A DNA stretch of 53,882 bases from Chimaeribacter coloradensis (GCF_002858715.1 NZ_PJZH01000027.1:1-53882), one strand, 5' to 3'. Shown: positions 8,286 to 17,312, counted from the first letter of the stretch. Made by a program: numbers and translations. The notes: generated by a model not told the origin, from the sequence alone.

Positions 8286-9329
8286 TCACTCCGCGTCACG
8301 GTAATGGATGTCACTGACGGCGCGCAGACGCTCGGCGGCCTGTTCAGCGGTCAGGTCGCGCTGGGTTTCGGCCAGCATCTCGTACCCGACCATAAATTTG
8401 CGCACTGATGCAGAGCGCAGCAGCGGCGGATAGAAGTGCGCGTGCAACTGCCAGTGCGTGTGGTCGCCGTCGGTGAACGGCGCGCCGTGCCAGCCCATAG
8501 AGTAGGGGAAGGAGCACTGGAACAGGTTGTCATAGCGGCTGGTGAGTTTTTTCAGCGCCAGCGCCAGGTCACTGCGCTGGTCGTCCGTGAGGCCGGTCAG
8601 GCGCAATACCGGGGCTTTCGGCAGCAGCAGGGTTTCGAACGGCCACGCCGCCCAGTAGGGCACCACCGCCAGCCAGTGTTCGGTCTCGACCACCGTGCGG
8701 CTGCCGTCGGCCAGCTCGCGCTGCACATAATCGACCAGCATCGGCGAGCCGTGCTGTTGCAGGTAGTCACGTTGCAGCCGGTCTTCACGCTCCGCCTCGT
8801 TCGGCAGGAAGCTGTTGGCCCACACCTGGCCGTGCGGGTGCGGGTTGGAGCAGCCCATCGCCGCGCCTTTGTTCTCAAACACCTGCACCCAGGGGTAGGT
8901 TTTGCCCAGCTCGGCACTCTGTTCCTGCCAGGTTTTCACCACCGCTTCCAGCGCCGCCAGCGAAAGCTGCGGCAGGGTTTTGCTGTGGTCCGGCGAGAAG
9001 CAGATCACCCGGCTGGTGCCGCGCGCACCCTGGCAGCGCATCAGCGGGTCTTCACTCTCCGGCGCGGCCGGGGTGTCCGGCATCAGTGCGGCGAAGTCAT
9101 TGGTGAAGACATAGGTATGGGTGTAATCCGGGTTCACATCCCCGGTGACGCGGGTGTTGCCGGGGCAGAGGAAGCAGTCAGGATCGTGGCTGGGTAACGT
9201 TTCCAGCGCCGGGGATTCCTGCTGGCCCTGCCACGGACGTTTGGCACGGTGCGGGGAGACCAGGATCCATTGATCGGTCAGCGGGTTGTAACGGCGATGC
9301 GGATGATCAACCGGGTTAAAAATCGACAT
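8286..9329 (-). CDS. galT: Galactose-1-phosphate uridylyltransferase
   Basis: GalT transfers UMP from UDP-glucose to galactose-1-phosphate. The 347-residue protein matches E. coli GalT (348). It starts [36 protein letters not shown]. It has the metal-ligand pair CFLCPGN near 52-58 and the active-site HPHGQVW near 163-169, whose middle His is uridylylated. Here galT is the first gene of the operon. galE, which opens the E. coli operon, is absent, so UDP-galactose epimerase must be encoded elsewhere. Confidence 0.97.
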   Translation of the reverse strand: MSIFNPVDHPHRRYNPLTDQWILVSPHRAKRPWQGQQESPALETLPSHDPDCFLCPGNTRVTGDVNPDYTHTYVFTNDFAALMPDTPAAPESEDPLMRCQGARGTSRVICFSPDHSKTLPQLSLAALEAVVKTWQEQSAELGKTYPWVQVFENKGAAMGCSNPHPHGQVWANSFLPNEAEREDRLQRDYLQQHGSPMLVDYVQRELADGSRTVVETEHWLAVVPYWAAWPFETLLLPKAPVLRLTGLTDDQRSDLALALKKLTSRYDNLFQCSFPYSMGWHGAPFTDGDHTHWQLHAHFYPPLLRSASVRKFMVGYEMLAETQRDLTAEQAAERLRAVSDIHYRDAE

Positions 9330-9438
9330 AACGTAAACATTCCTTAATCCGAACGGCCCTGAGGGTCGCCGTCAGGGCATCTGGCCCAGGGGCAAAACAG
9401 GGTACAGCAACAGGGAGCACCGCCTGCCGGCGCCATAA

Positions 9439-9454
9439 GTGTAATCGCTTCCAC
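9439..9454 (-). promoter_or_regulatory. GalR/GalS operator, internal position
   Basis: GTGTAATCGCTTCCAC fits the operator consensus GTG-N-AA-N-CG-N-TT-N-CAC. Its centre is about +48 relative to the predicted gal start site, close to the internal operator of E. coli gal. Confidence 0.88.
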
Positions 9455-9500
9455 CCCTGGCCTTTACATCGCCACGCGTTTCTGTGGCACAACGTGCCGA

Positions 9501-9509
9501 AAGATAGCA
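9501..9509 (-). promoter_or_regulatory. Extended -10 of the gal promoter
   Basis: TGCTATCTT on the minus strand is an extended -10 resembling that of E. coli galP1 (TATGCTATGGTT). No good -35 is seen, as is also true of E. coli galP1. The implied start is near 9494, giving a leader of about 165 nt before galT. Confidence 0.6.
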
Positions 9510-9546
9510 TGAACGGTGTTAAGAAAAGGTGATCCAGGCTGAAAAA

Positions 9547-9562
9547 ATGGAATCGCTTACAC
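9547..9562 (-). promoter_or_regulatory. GalR/GalS operator, external position
   Basis: Read on the minus strand this is GTGTAAGCGATTCCAT, one base off consensus. Its centre is about 60 bp upstream of the predicted start, the same place as the E. coli external operator, and 108 bp from the internal one, suitable for a repression loop. Confidence 0.87.
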
Positions 9563-9677
9563 CGGAAAGCCTAGCATAAGGCGCAGGGAAAATGCAGCGG
9601 GTGTTTGGCTGAAAAGGCGCGGAGCGGTAAACCGATGACAGGCAGCAGGCGGGCCAAAAACCCGCGGCCGCCCAGAA

Positions 9678-9693
9678 GTGTAACCGCTTCCAC
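9678..9693 (-). promoter_or_regulatory. Third GalR/GalS-type operator
   Basis: GTGTAACCGCTTCCAC is a full consensus match lying 131 bp further upstream, between modF and the gal promoter. The classical E. coli gal operon has only two operators. Apart from these operators, the promoter and the modF hairpin, nothing else was recognised in 9330-9745. Confidence 0.83.
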
Positions 9694-9716
9694 TGAATTG
9701 ACGCGGAAAATCACGG

Positions 9717-9741
9717 CCGGCCCCGCGCGGCGCGGGGCCGG
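9717..9741 (-). terminator. Probable terminator after modF
   Basis: A perfect GC-rich inverted repeat (CCGGCCCCGCG / CGCGGGGCCGG) lies directly after the modF stop. The T-tract is poor (GATTTT, five bases on), so efficiency is uncertain. Confidence 0.55.
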
Positions 9742-9745
9742 AGGC

Positions 9746-11215
9746 TCAGAGGCGCTCAACCGGGTAGCGGTAGCTGTCGCCTTCCGGCACAAAGCTGAGC
9801 CGGTGGGTGATGCAGAGCGGCGCATCCTCGGCGTGGTGCGACACAAACAGCAGTTGCGTTTCGCCCTCGCCAATCAGCACGTCGATCCAGCGGCGCACCA
9901 GCTGGCGGTTCAGCGGGTCCAGCCCCTGTAACGGCTCGTCGAGGATCAGCAGCGCCGGGTGTTTCACCAGCGCGCGGGCGATCAGCGCCAGCCGCTGCTG
10001 CCCCCAGGAGAGGCTGTGGAACGGCGCATCGGCGGCCGCGCCGTCCAGCCCGAGCAGCGCCAGCCATTGCTGGGTCAGCTGCTGCTGGCGGTCAGACGCC
10101 GCCTGATAGATGCCGATGGAGTCGAAGAAACCGGAGAGGATCACCGTGCGCACGCTGGCGCTGACGCGGTACTCCAGATGCAGGCTGCTGCTGACGTAAC
10201 CGATATGCTTTTTGATGTCCCAGATGGTTTCCCCGCTGCCGCGGCGGCGGCCGAACAGCGTCAAATCGTTGCTGTAGCCCTGCGGGTGGTCGCCGGTGAT
10301 CAGGCTCAGCAGCGTGGATTTGCCCGCGCCGTTCGGCCCGACAATCTGCCAGTGCTCGCCGGGGTTGACCTGCCAGTCAAGGCCGTTGAGGATCGGGCGG
10401 TCGTTATAGGAGACCACGCCGTTGCGCAGGATAATGCGCGGCTGGTCCGGCGGCAGGGTGGTGCGGCGCTGTGGCTCTTCGGTCTCCGGCAGCGTCATGC
10501 CCGTGAGCTGTTCACTGTGCGCCAGTTGCGCCACCAGCGCCTGGGACATCACCTCCGCGCGGTGGCCGGTGGTGGTGAGGTGGCAGTCGGCCAGTACCCC
10601 GACCTGCGCGATGAACGGCGGGATCTCATCAAAGCGGTTCAGCACCAGCACCAGCGTAATCCCCTGTTGGGAGAGGGTGCCGAGCAGCGTCGCGAGCTGG
10701 CCGCGGGAGTGCACATCCAGCCCGTCAAACGGCTCGTCGAGGATCAGCAGGTCAGGCGCGGCCATCAGCGCCTGGCACAGCAGCGTTTTACGCGTTTCGC
10801 CGGTCGAGAGGTATTTAAAGCGGCGGGTGAGCAGCGGCGTAATGCCGAACTGTGCGGCCAGCGCCGCGCAGCGCGCCGGGTCAGGGTGGTTCTCCTGGAT
10901 AATCTCGGCGGCGGTGCGGCCGGTGTCATCTTCGTCGGCGCTCAGCAGGTCAGTATTGTTGCGCTGCCATTCGTCACTCACCAGCTTCTGCAACTGCTCA
11001 AAAGAGAGGCGAGCGACGCGGGTGAAATCACTGCGGCGTGTGCCGCCCAGTTGCGTCAGCTCCCCGGCCAGCGCCCGGGCCAGCGCCGATTTGCCGCTGC
11101 CGTTCGCCCCGACAAAGGCCCAGCTCTCCCCGGCGTTGAGGGTCAGTTCCGGCAGGTGGAGGGTGCGGGTATCGCTGAGGCGGAACAGGCCTTGCGCAAT
11201 CTGCAATGACGACAT
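9746..11215 (-). CDS. modF: ModF, double-ATPase-domain molybdenum transport protein
   Basis: ModF has two fused ABC ATPase domains in 489 residues (E. coli 490). The first domain has Walker A GANGSGKSA near 36-44, signature LSTGETRK near 135 and Walker B LLILDEP near 156. The second has GPNGAGKST near 297, signature LSWGQQRLALIARAL near 408 and LLILDEPLQGLDP near 427. Its exact role in molybdate handling is unresolved in E. coli, where it is co-transcribed with modE, as the layout here also suggests. The ATG at 11215 (MSSLQIAQ) follows AAGGGA; an in-frame extension to 11266 is not supported. Confidence 0.95.
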   Translation of the reverse strand: MSSLQIAQGLFRLSDTRTLHLPELTLNAGESWAFVGANGSGKSALARALAGELTQLGGTRRSDFTRVARLSFEQLQKLVSDEWQRNNTDLLSADEDDTGRTAAEIIQENHPDPARCAALAAQFGITPLLTRRFKYLSTGETRKTLLCQALMAAPDLLILDEPFDGLDVHSRGQLATLLGTLSQQGITLVLVLNRFDEIPPFIAQVGVLADCHLTTTGHRAEVMSQALVAQLAHSEQLTGMTLPETEEPQRRTTLPPDQPRIILRNGVVSYNDRPILNGLDWQVNPGEHWQIVGPNGAGKSTLLSLITGDHPQGYSNDLTLFGRRRGSGETIWDIKKHIGYVSSSLHLEYRVSASVRTVILSGFFDSIGIYQAASDRQQQLTQQWLALLGLDGAAADAPFHSLSWGQQRLALIARALVKHPALLILDEPLQGLDPLNRQLVRRWIDVLIGEGETQLLFVSHHAEDAPLCITHRLSFVPEGDSYRYPVERL

Positions 11216-11337
11216 GGTGGTATCCCTTAATGTGCAACCAGTTTGGGTTAGGGATAAGCGGCTCACCCGGTGAAGTCAATTGACAAATCTGCAAACTGTT
11301 AACGCTGAAAATGCAACTATCTGATAATAAAAGGCAA

Positions 11338-12129
11338 TCAGCAGAGGGTCGCGACGATCACCTGATCCGGCTGCACCTGCGCCGCCACCTCCATGCCGGG
11401 GGCCAGCGCCAGCGCGGTGACCTGCTGGTTCGGTACCGTGGCGCACAAGGTCTCGTGGCCGGCGAAGGCCAGCAGCACTTCGCTGTTCTCACTGCCGGGG
11501 TGGATCGTGCTGACCACGCATGCAAACTGGTTGCCCTCAGGCGGGGGCGGCGTGCCGGCGGCGGCCAGCGTCACCCACGGCGCTTTGATCAGCGCCAGCA
11601 CCTCTTTGCCCGGCTGTAACTGCAGGCGGTCGGCACTCTGCTCGGTCAGCGCGGCGGTGAGGTGGGTCTGCCCATCCGCCAGCAGCAGTTGCACCTGTTG
11701 TTGCACCGGCTGGTGGCCGCGGTCGGTCACGGTGGCGAAAAACTGGTTGCGGGCGCTGGTTTGCAGGGAGAAACGGGCAATGGCCGCCAGCAGGCTGTCG
11801 AGCGGCAGGGCGTCATCGTTCAGGACATCAAACGCCTTCTGCTGGATCTGGGTCAGCAGCTCATAGAGCTGGATCAGCCGCTGGCCGTAGCGCGTCAGCG
11901 TGGCACCGCCGCCCCCTTTGCCGCCGGTGGCGCGCTCGACCAGCGTCTGTTCGCCGAGCTGGTTCATTTCGTTGATCGCGTCCCAGGCGCTTTTATAGCT
12001 GATGCCCGCCAGCTTCGCCCCCTGGCTGATGGAGCCGGTGGCCTGCACCTGCTTCAGCAGGGCGATGCGGCGCGGGTCGGCGAACAGCCGTTGGTCGAGT
12101 TTCAGGGTCAGCAAAATATCAGCGTGCAT
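11338..12129 (-). CDS. modE: Molybdate-responsive transcription regulator ModE
   Basis: ModE binds molybdate and then represses modABC and activates moa and molybdoenzyme genes. The 263-residue protein matches E. coli (262). A winged helix-turn-helix occupies about 1-110 (GSISQGAKLAGISYKSAWDAINEMN) with the ModE hallmark RATGGKGGGGATLTRYG. The C-terminal part, about 122-263, forms two molbindin (Mop) folds with SARNQFFATV and KAPWVTL motifs. The start MHADILLTLKL equals the E. coli start; a longer reading to 12189 is rejected. Two strong ModE-type operators are present in the window, before modA and before moaA. Confidence 0.96.
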   Translation of the reverse strand: MHADILLTLKLDQRLFADPRRIALLKQVQATGSISQGAKLAGISYKSAWDAINEMNQLGEQTLVERATGGKGGGGATLTRYGQRLIQLYELLTQIQQKAFDVLNDDALPLDSLLAAIARFSLQTSARNQFFATVTDRGHQPVQQQVQLLLADGQTHLTAALTEQSADRLQLQPGKEVLALIKAPWVTLAAAGTPPPPEGNQFACVVSTIHPGSENSEVLLAFAGHETLCATVPNQQVTALALAPGMEVAAQVQPDQVIVATLC

Positions 12130-12297
12130 GTCGGCATCCCACAGCGGAGAGGAAAAAAGGATTGTCGCTGATTGCAGCCGGTGAGGCAAACCGGCCCGGT
12201 TGGCGAATTGCTAACGCCACGGCGCGCAATCGTTGCTATTATCGGAACATAATGCGCGCGGCAGGTGCCGCCTGATGCACAGCTAAGTGAGGCAATG

Positions 12298-12468
12298 ATG
12301 TTGGAATTGTTAGAGAGTCTGGTGTTTGCCATCGTGATGGTGCCGGTAGTGATGGCGATTATCCTCGGCCTGATCTACGGGCTGGGCACCGTGTTTAACG
12401 TCTTCTCGAAGATCGGCCACCCGAAAGAGGCGCGCAACGGCAACGCCCACGCCAACGCCCGCCACTGA
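12298..12468 (+). CDS. acrZ: AcrZ, small AcrB-associated membrane protein
   Basis: AcrZ is a one-helix inner-membrane protein that binds AcrB and alters drug export by AcrAB-TolC. This copy has 56 residues (E. coli 49). It begins [30 protein letters not shown], nearly identical to E. coli. The cytosolic tail [24 protein letters not shown] is longer and diverged. Two adjacent ATGs exist (12295 and 12298); the second is five bases from GAGG and is preferred. An extended -10 (TGCTATTAT, 12234-12242) precedes it. It lies between divergent modE and modA, as in E. coli. Confidence 0.94.
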   Translation: MLELLESLVFAIVMVPVVMAIILGLIYGLGTVFNVFSKIGHPKEARNGNAHANARH

Positions 12469-12485
12469 TACCGCGAGTGATCCCG

Positions 12486-12510
12486 CCCGGCCCCTGTGCC
12501 GGGTTTTTTT
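12486..12510 (+). terminator. Terminator after acrZ
   Basis: CCCGGC / GCCGGG stem (12486-12491, 12498-12503) followed by seven T. Confidence 0.92.
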
Positions 12511-12563
12511 ATGCTGCCGCCTCAGGTTCTGTTTTTCGCGGCCGATAAACCGAATGACAAGGT

Positions 12564-12596
12564 TTGTCATGACGTTATATTCTTGACTATATAACG
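12564..12596 (+). promoter_or_regulatory. modABC promoter with ModE operator
   Basis: The operator at 12573-12596 is CGTTATAT-N8-ATATAACG, a perfect inverted repeat of the ModE type. It covers a promoter with -35 TTGTCA (12564-12569) and -10 TATATA (12588-12593), 18 bp apart. Molybdate-bound ModE would therefore block RNA polymerase directly. Confidence 0.93.
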
Positions 12597-12614
12597 TAAA
12601 CCGGAGAGACCCTG

Positions 12615-13445
12615 ATGCCCTTGCTGACCAAAAAAAGCCTGCTCGCCCTGACAATGCTCGCTGCCCTGACGCACCACGCGCAGGCGGCAGAGAAAATTAC
12701 CGTGTTCGCTGCCGCCTCGCTGACCAACGCGTTGCAGGACATCGCCACGGATTACCAGAAAAGCCACCCGGTGGAGATTGTCTCCTCTTACGCCTCTTCG
12801 TCAGTGCTGGCGCGGCAGATTGAGCAGGGCGCCCCGGCTGACCTCTTCATCTCTGCGGACCAGCAGTGGATGGACTACGCCGCCGGGAAACAGCAGATCA
12901 TCCCGGCCAGCCGTTATACCCTGCTGGGCAACGATCTGGTGCTGATCGCCCCGAAAACGGGCACGGCGAACGTCACGCTGGATAAGCAGACCAACTGGAC
13001 GTCGCTTTTGGCAGGCGGACGGCTGGCGGTAGGCGACCCGGACCATGTCCCGGCCGGGATTTACGCCAAAGAGGCGTTGCAGTCACTGGGGGCCTGGACG
13101 GCGCTGGAGCCGGCACTGGCGCGGGCCAATAACGTGCGTGCGGCGATGGCGCTGGTGGAGCGTGGCGAAGCGCCGTACGGCATCGTCTACGGCTCCGATG
13201 CAGTGGTCAGTGACAAAGTGAAAGTGGCCGCGACCTTCCCGGCGGAAAGCCACAAGCCGGTGGAGTACCCGATGGCCATCGTCAACGATCACCAGACCGC
13301 CGCCGTCAGCGCCTTCTATGATTACCTGAAAGGGCCGCAGGCCGCGGCAGTATTCAAACACTATGGATTTACCCCCAAAACCAGCGGATTTACCCCCAAA
13401 ACCAGCGGATTTACCCCCAAACAAGAGGGGTCAACGTCACACTGA
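12615..13445 (+). CDS. modA: Molybdate-binding periplasmic protein with repeat-extended C-terminus
   Basis: ModA captures molybdate or tungstate in the periplasm and passes it to ModBC. A signal peptide (ending THHAQAA near residue 25) precedes the binding fold with FAAASLTNALQDIA, PADLFISADQQWMDYA, VGDPDHVPAGIYAKEAL and PYGIVYGSDA. These match E. coli ModA and carry the oxyanion ligands. The protein has 276 residues, about 19 more than E. coli ModA. The extra length comes from the C-terminus, where the usual final GFT(x)K is present three times as GFTPKTS-GFTPKTS-GFTPK, followed by QEGSTSH. The stop codon shares its last base with the modB start codon. Confidence 0.96.
   Translation: MPLLTKKSLLALTMLAALTHHAQAAEKITVFAAASLTNALQDIATDYQKSHPVEIVSSYASSSVLARQIEQGAPADLFISADQQWMDYAAGKQQIIPASRYTLLGNDLVLIAPKTGTANVTLDKQTNWTSLLAGGRLAVGDPDHVPAGIYAKEALQSLGAWTALEPALARANNVRAAMALVERGEAPYGIVYGSDAVVSDKVKVAATFPAESHKPVEYPMAIVNDHQTAAVSAFYDYLKGPQAAAVFKHYGFTPKTSGFTPKTSGFTPKQEGSTSH
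13365..13427 (+). repeat. 21-bp in-frame tandem repeat at the modA 3' end
   Basis: Two identical 21-bp units (13365-13385 and 13386-13406) and a third that diverges after 15 bases encode GFTPKTS, GFTPKTS and GFTPKQE. The first unit is the native end of ModA, so the array looks like recent in-frame duplication of the 3' end. Confidence 0.95.
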
Positions 13446-14134
13446 TGATCATGAGCGCGTATGAGTGGCAGGCGGTGCTGCTGAGTCTCCAGGTGGCGGG
13501 CGTGGCGGTGCTGTGCAGCCTGCCGTTCGGCATCCTGATGGCCTGGGTGCTGGTGCGCTGCCGCTTTCCCGGCAAAGCCCTGCTCGACAGCCTGATCCAC
13601 CTGCCGCTGGTGCTGCCGCCGGTGGTGATCGGCTATTTGCTGCTGATCGGCATGGGGCGGCGCGGGCTGATTGGCGGCTGGCTCTATGAGACCTTCGGCA
13701 TCAGCTTCAGTTTCAGCTGGCGCGGGGCAGCACTCGCCTCGGCGGTGGTTGCGTTCCCGCTGATGGTGCGCGCCATCCGGCTGGCGCTGGAGGCGATTGA
13801 CCTGCGGCTGGAGCAGGCGGCGCGCACGCTGGGCGCGTCCCCGTGGCGGGTCTTTTTCACCCTGACGCTGCCGCTGTCGCTGCCGGGCATCATCGTCGGC
13901 GCGGTGCTGGCTTTCGCCCGCTCGCTGGGCGAATTCGGCGCGACCATCACCTTTGTCTCCAACATTCCCGGCGAGACCCGCACCCTGCCGCTGGCGATGT
14001 ACACCCTGATTGAGACGCCCGGCGCGGAAGCGGCGGCGGCGCGGCTCTGCGTCATCGCCATTGTGCTGTCACTGGGGGCGCTGCTGCTCTCGGAGTGGCT
14101 GGCGCGCTGGAGCCAACGGCGGCTGGGGGCCTGA
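13445..14134 (+). CDS. modB: Molybdate ABC transporter permease
   Basis: ModB is the inner-membrane permease of the molybdate importer. The 229-residue protein matches E. coli ModB (229) along its length: [12 protein letters not shown] at the N-terminus, five to six transmembrane helices, and the EAA loop [27 protein letters not shown] near 119-145 that docks on ModC. The start is taken at 13445 (MIMSAYEW), which overlaps the modA stop by one base as ATGA. A second ATG at 13451 is possible. It also overlaps modC by one base, indicating coupled translation of modABC. Confidence 0.96.
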   Translation: MIMSAYEWQAVLLSLQVAGVAVLCSLPFGILMAWVLVRCRFPGKALLDSLIHLPLVLPPVVIGYLLLIGMGRRGLIGGWLYETFGISFSFSWRGAALASAVVAFPLMVRAIRLALEAIDLRLEQAARTLGASPWRVFFTLTLPLSLPGIIVGAVLAFARSLGEFGATITFVSNIPGETRTLPLAMYTLIETPGAEAAAARLCVIAIVLSLGALLLSEWLARWSQRRLGA

Positions 14135-15192
14135 TGCTGGAACTCGACGTCACCCAACAACTCGGCGATCTGTCGCTGTCGGTGCAGGCCACGCTGCCTG
14201 CGCAGGGCATCACCGCGATCTTCGGCCTCTCCGGTGCCGGGAAAACCTCCCTGATTAACCTGATCGGCGGCCTGACGCGCCCGGAAAACGGCCATATCCG
14301 CCTCAACGGCCGCACGCTGGTGGACACCGCCAACAACCAGTGGCTGCCGCCGGAAAAGCGCCGCATCGGCTACGTGTTTCAGGACGCGCGGCTGTTCCCG
14401 CACTACCGGGTGCGCGGCAACCTGACCTACGGGATGCCGGCCGCCCAGCGCGGGCAGTTTGACGCCGTGGTGGCGCTGCTCGGCATTGAGCCGCTGCTGG
14501 CGCGTTACCCGGCCACCCTCTCCGGCGGTGAGAAGCAGCGGGTAGCGATCGGCCGGGCATTGCTTACCGGGCCGGAGATGCTGCTGATGGATGAGCCGCT
14601 GGCCTCGCTGGATCTGCCGCGCAAACGCGAGCTGATGCCCTACCTGGAGCGGCTGGCGCGGGATGTTAAATTGCCGATTCTTTACGTCACCCACAGCATG
14701 GACGAGCTGCTGCGGCTGGCGCAGAACGTGCTGATGCTGGATCAGGGGCAGGTCCGTGCCGTGGGGCCGCTGGAGGAAGTGTGGGCCAGCAGCGCGCTGC
14801 GGCCGTGGCTGCCGAAAGAGGAGCAGAGCAGTGTGCTGCCGGTCACGGTGCTGGAGCACCACCCGCGCTACGCGATGAGCGCCCTGAGCCTCGGCGACCA
14901 GCACCTGTGGGTCAACCGGGTCGACGCGGCAGTGGAGTCGCCGCTGCGCATCCGCATCCAGGCGGCGGATGTCTCGCTGGCGCTGCAACCGCCCTCCGGC
15001 AGCAGCATCCGCAACATCCTGCGTGCCAAGGTGCTGGAGTGCCTGGAGGTCGGCGATCAGGTTGAAGTGAAACTCGCGGTGGGCGATCAGGTGCTCTGGG
15101 CGCGCATCTCCCCCTGGGCGCGGGACGAGCTGCTGATCAAGCCGGGCATGTGGCTCTACGCCCAGATCAAAAGCGTGTCGATTTCAGGCTAG
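14134..15192 (+). CDS. modC: Molybdate ABC transporter ATP-binding protein
   Basis: ModC powers molybdate import. It is 352 residues, the same as E. coli. The ATPase domain has Walker [10 protein letters not shown] near 31-39, Q-loop [18 protein letters not shown] near 79-96, signature [15 protein letters not shown] near 129-143 and Walker [12 protein letters not shown] near 149-159. A C-terminal Mop domain (about 290-352, [24 protein letters not shown]) is the usual regulatory part. The ATG at 14134 overlaps the modB stop by one base; an in-frame extension into modB is rejected. Confidence 0.97.
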   Translation: MLELDVTQQLGDLSLSVQATLPAQGITAIFGLSGAGKTSLINLIGGLTRPENGHIRLNGRTLVDTANNQWLPPEKRRIGYVFQDARLFPHYRVRGNLTYGMPAAQRGQFDAVVALLGIEPLLARYPATLSGGEKQRVAIGRALLTGPEMLLMDEPLASLDLPRKRELMPYLERLARDVKLPILYVTHSMDELLRLAQNVLMLDQGQVRAVGPLEEVWASSALRPWLPKEEQSSVLPVTVLEHHPRYAMSALSLGDQHLWVNRVDAAVESPLRIRIQAADVSLALQPPSGSSIRNILRAKVLECLEVGDQVEVKLAVGDQVLWARISPWARDELLIKPGMWLYAQIKSVSISG

Positions 15193-15197
15193 GAAAA

Positions 15198-15220
15198 CGG
15201 GCGGCCGCCACGGCCGCCCG
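15198..15220. terminator. Hairpin between modC and ybhA
   Basis: A perfect inverted repeat CGGGCGGCCG / CGGCCGCCCG with a 3-base loop lies between convergent genes. There is no T-tract on the plus strand; on the minus strand the A-run before it would give TTTTCC. It most likely serves ybhA. Confidence 0.6.
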
Positions 15221-15233
15221 GTCATGGCGTGCG

Positions 15234-16055
15234 TTACTGCAAAATTTCTCTGGTGATCACCTCTGCGATGCCCGGCTCCTCATTGGTGCCGATCACCCGC
15301 GCGGCGCGCTCTTTGATGTAATCATCGGCGTTGCCCATCGCCACGCCCAGCCCGGCGGTCTCCAGCATCGAGAGGTCGTTGTAGTTGTCACCAAACGCCA
15401 GCACATCTTTCATGGTCATGCCCTGCGCCTCGACCCACGCCTGCAGGCGTTTGCCTTTGCTGTTGCCGCCTTTGGCAACATCCACCTGATCGTGCCACGA
15501 CCACTCACACGCCAGCCCCAGCTTCTCCTCCACGTCAATGGTAAAGGCCTTCAGCGCTTTCAGGTCGGGGTGGGTGGTGGCAAACTTCCAGATCGCGTCC
15601 GCCTCTTTAGCGGCCTCACGCAGGCTGTTGACCTGCAAAATCGTCGGGCGCTGCGCTTCCGGCAGCGTCTCCGCCCACGCCAGCGAACGCAGCACGTGGT
15701 CAGTCGGGCGCTCATACAGCATCGCGTTGTCGACGTAGAGCATCCCGTGGATTTTGGAGTGATCGAGCATGGTGATCACCTCCTGCGCCAGATCCTCACG
15801 CAGCGGGTCGGACGCCAGCACCTTCCGGTTCTGGTAGTCATACAGGTAGGTGCCGTTGCAGCAGATGGCCGGGGTATCAAGCTTCAGCGCCTGATAAAAC
15901 GGGTGGATGGCGACATGGTGGCGGCCGGTGACCACCAGCACGGTCACGCCCTGTTCACGGGCCGCCTGAATGGCCTTGAGGGATTCCGGGAGGATACGTT
16001 TCTGACGGTCAAGCAGCGTGCCGTCGAGATCGAGCGCAATTACGCGATAGGTCAT
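15234..16055 (-). CDS. ybhA: HAD-family pyridoxal phosphatase YbhA
   Basis: This is a Cof-type HAD phosphatase of 273 residues (E. coli YbhA 272), reported in E. coli to hydrolyse pyridoxal phosphate and other sugar phosphates. HAD motif I is VIALDLDGTLLD near 5-16 with the nucleophile Asp, motif II is VLVVTGRHH near 41-49, the Lys of motif III lies near 197, and motif IV is VLAFGDNYNDLSML near 215-228. The ATG at 16055 gives the standard start MTYRVIALDLDGT, so the longer reading to 16139 is rejected. Genomic position beside pgl agrees with E. coli. Confidence 0.94.
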   Translation of the reverse strand: MTYRVIALDLDGTLLDRQKRILPESLKAIQAAREQGVTVLVVTGRHHVAIHPFYQALKLDTPAICCNGTYLYDYQNRKVLASDPLREDLAQEVITMLDHSKIHGMLYVDNAMLYERPTDHVLRSLAWAETLPEAQRPTILQVNSLREAAKEADAIWKFATTHPDLKALKAFTIDVEEKLGLACEWSWHDQVDVAKGGNSKGKRLQAWVEAQGMTMKDVLAFGDNYNDLSMLETAGLGVAMGNADDYIKERAARVIGTNEEPGIAEVITREILQ

Positions 16056-16248
16056 AGCGGGTCTCTTTATCGAAAGTGAATAAAAGTCAGCCTGTTCAGA
16101 AGATAGTACACGTGAACGGCGCACGGGGAAAACGCACACGGTACTTTGCGGCGGCGGGCTGAATGGTTATGGTAGAAGGATTACTGACAACGTACATTGA
16201 CTTACGCCACCCATGCTGCCCGTTGCGGCAGCTGTAAAAGGAGAGACC

Positions 16249-17265
16249 ATGAAGCAAGTCGTCTATGTCGCCAGCCCGGACAGCCAGCAGATCCACGCCT
16301 GGCAATTGGCCGGTGACGGTACGCTCACCCTGTTGCAGACCGTTGACGTCCCCGGCCAGGTTCAGCCGATGGTGTTGCGCCCGGACAACCGTTACCTGTA
16401 CGTCGGCGTGCGCCCGGCATTCGGGGTGGTGAGCTACCGCATCGCCGATGACGGTAAACTGGAGCAGGCCGGTATGGCCCCGCTGCCGGGCGGCCCGACC
16501 CACCTGGAGACCGATTTGCAGGGGCGTTTCCTGTTCGCCGCCTCCTACAGCGGCAACTGCGTCAGCATCAGCCCGATCGGGCAGGATGGCGTGGTACAGG
16601 CCGCCACCCAGACGCTGGAAAATCTGCAGGCACCGCACTCCGCCAACATCTCGCCGGACAACCAGCTGCTGCTGATCCCCTGCCTGAAAGAGGACCGCAT
16701 CCGCCTGTTCGACCTGGCGCAGGACGGCACCGCCACCCCGCACCAGCCGGAGGCGCTCGCCGCCGCCGAAGGGGCCGGGCCGCGCCATATGGCGTTCCAC
16801 CCGAACCACCGCGTGGCTTATTGCGTCAACGAGCTGAACAGCAGCGTGGACGTCTACCAGCAGGACGGGCAGGGCGGCTACCGCCAGGTGCAGTCCCTTA
16901 ACGCGATGCCGGATGATTTCGCCGACACCCGCTGGGCGGCGGACATCCATATCACGCCGGACGGCCGTTTCCTCTACACCACCGACCGCACCGCCAGCCT
17001 GCTGAGCCTGTTCCAGGTCTCGGAAGACGGCAGCGTGCTGACGCTGGCGGGTCACCACCCGACCGAAACCCAGCCGCGCGGCTTCAACATCGACCACAGC
17101 GGCCGGTATGTGATCACCGCCGGGCAGAAATCTGCCGGGATTGAAGTGGCGAAAATCGATCAGGCCACCGGCGCACTGAGCACGCTGGCCCGCTACGACG
17201 TCGGCCAGGGCCCGATGTGGGTCACCATCCTCGACCTCGACAAGCAGTATTCGTCAGTGGAGTAA
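16249..17265 (+). CDS. pgl: 6-phosphogluconolactonase
   Basis: Pgl hydrolyses 6-phosphogluconolactone in the oxidative pentose phosphate pathway. This 338-residue protein is the seven-bladed beta-propeller type of E. coli Pgl (331), unlike the NagB-like Pgl of other bacteria. Matching stretches include [83 protein letters not shown] and [13 protein letters not shown]. The ATG at 16249 follows AAAAGGAG, seven bases away; an upstream in-frame start at 16213 is rejected. Confidence 0.96.
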   Translation: MKQVVYVASPDSQQIHAWQLAGDGTLTLLQTVDVPGQVQPMVLRPDNRYLYVGVRPAFGVVSYRIADDGKLEQAGMAPLPGGPTHLETDLQGRFLFAASYSGNCVSISPIGQDGVVQAATQTLENLQAPHSANISPDNQLLLIPCLKEDRIRLFDLAQDGTATPHQPEALAAAEGAGPRHMAFHPNHRVAYCVNELNSSVDVYQQDGQGGYRQVQSLNAMPDDFADTRWAADIHITPDGRFLYTTDRTASLLSLFQVSEDGSVLTLAGHHPTETQPRGFNIDHSGRYVITAGQKSAGIEVAKIDQATGALSTLARYDVGQGPMWVTILDLDKQYSSVE

Positions 17266-17283
17266 GGTGTCCTTTGCGGCATA

Positions 17284-17312
17284 AAAAAGCCGGCCCCTGG
17301 GGCCGGCTTTTT
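17284..17312. terminator. Bidirectional terminator between pgl and ybhB
   Basis: AAAAAGCCGGCCCC / GGGGCCGGCTTTTT inverted repeat, with A and T tracts on either side. Confidence 0.95.

Noticed and set aside
13684-14988. Open frame of 434 codons antisense to modB/modC
   Set aside because: It is a GC-driven shadow of two well-conserved genes and has no family features.
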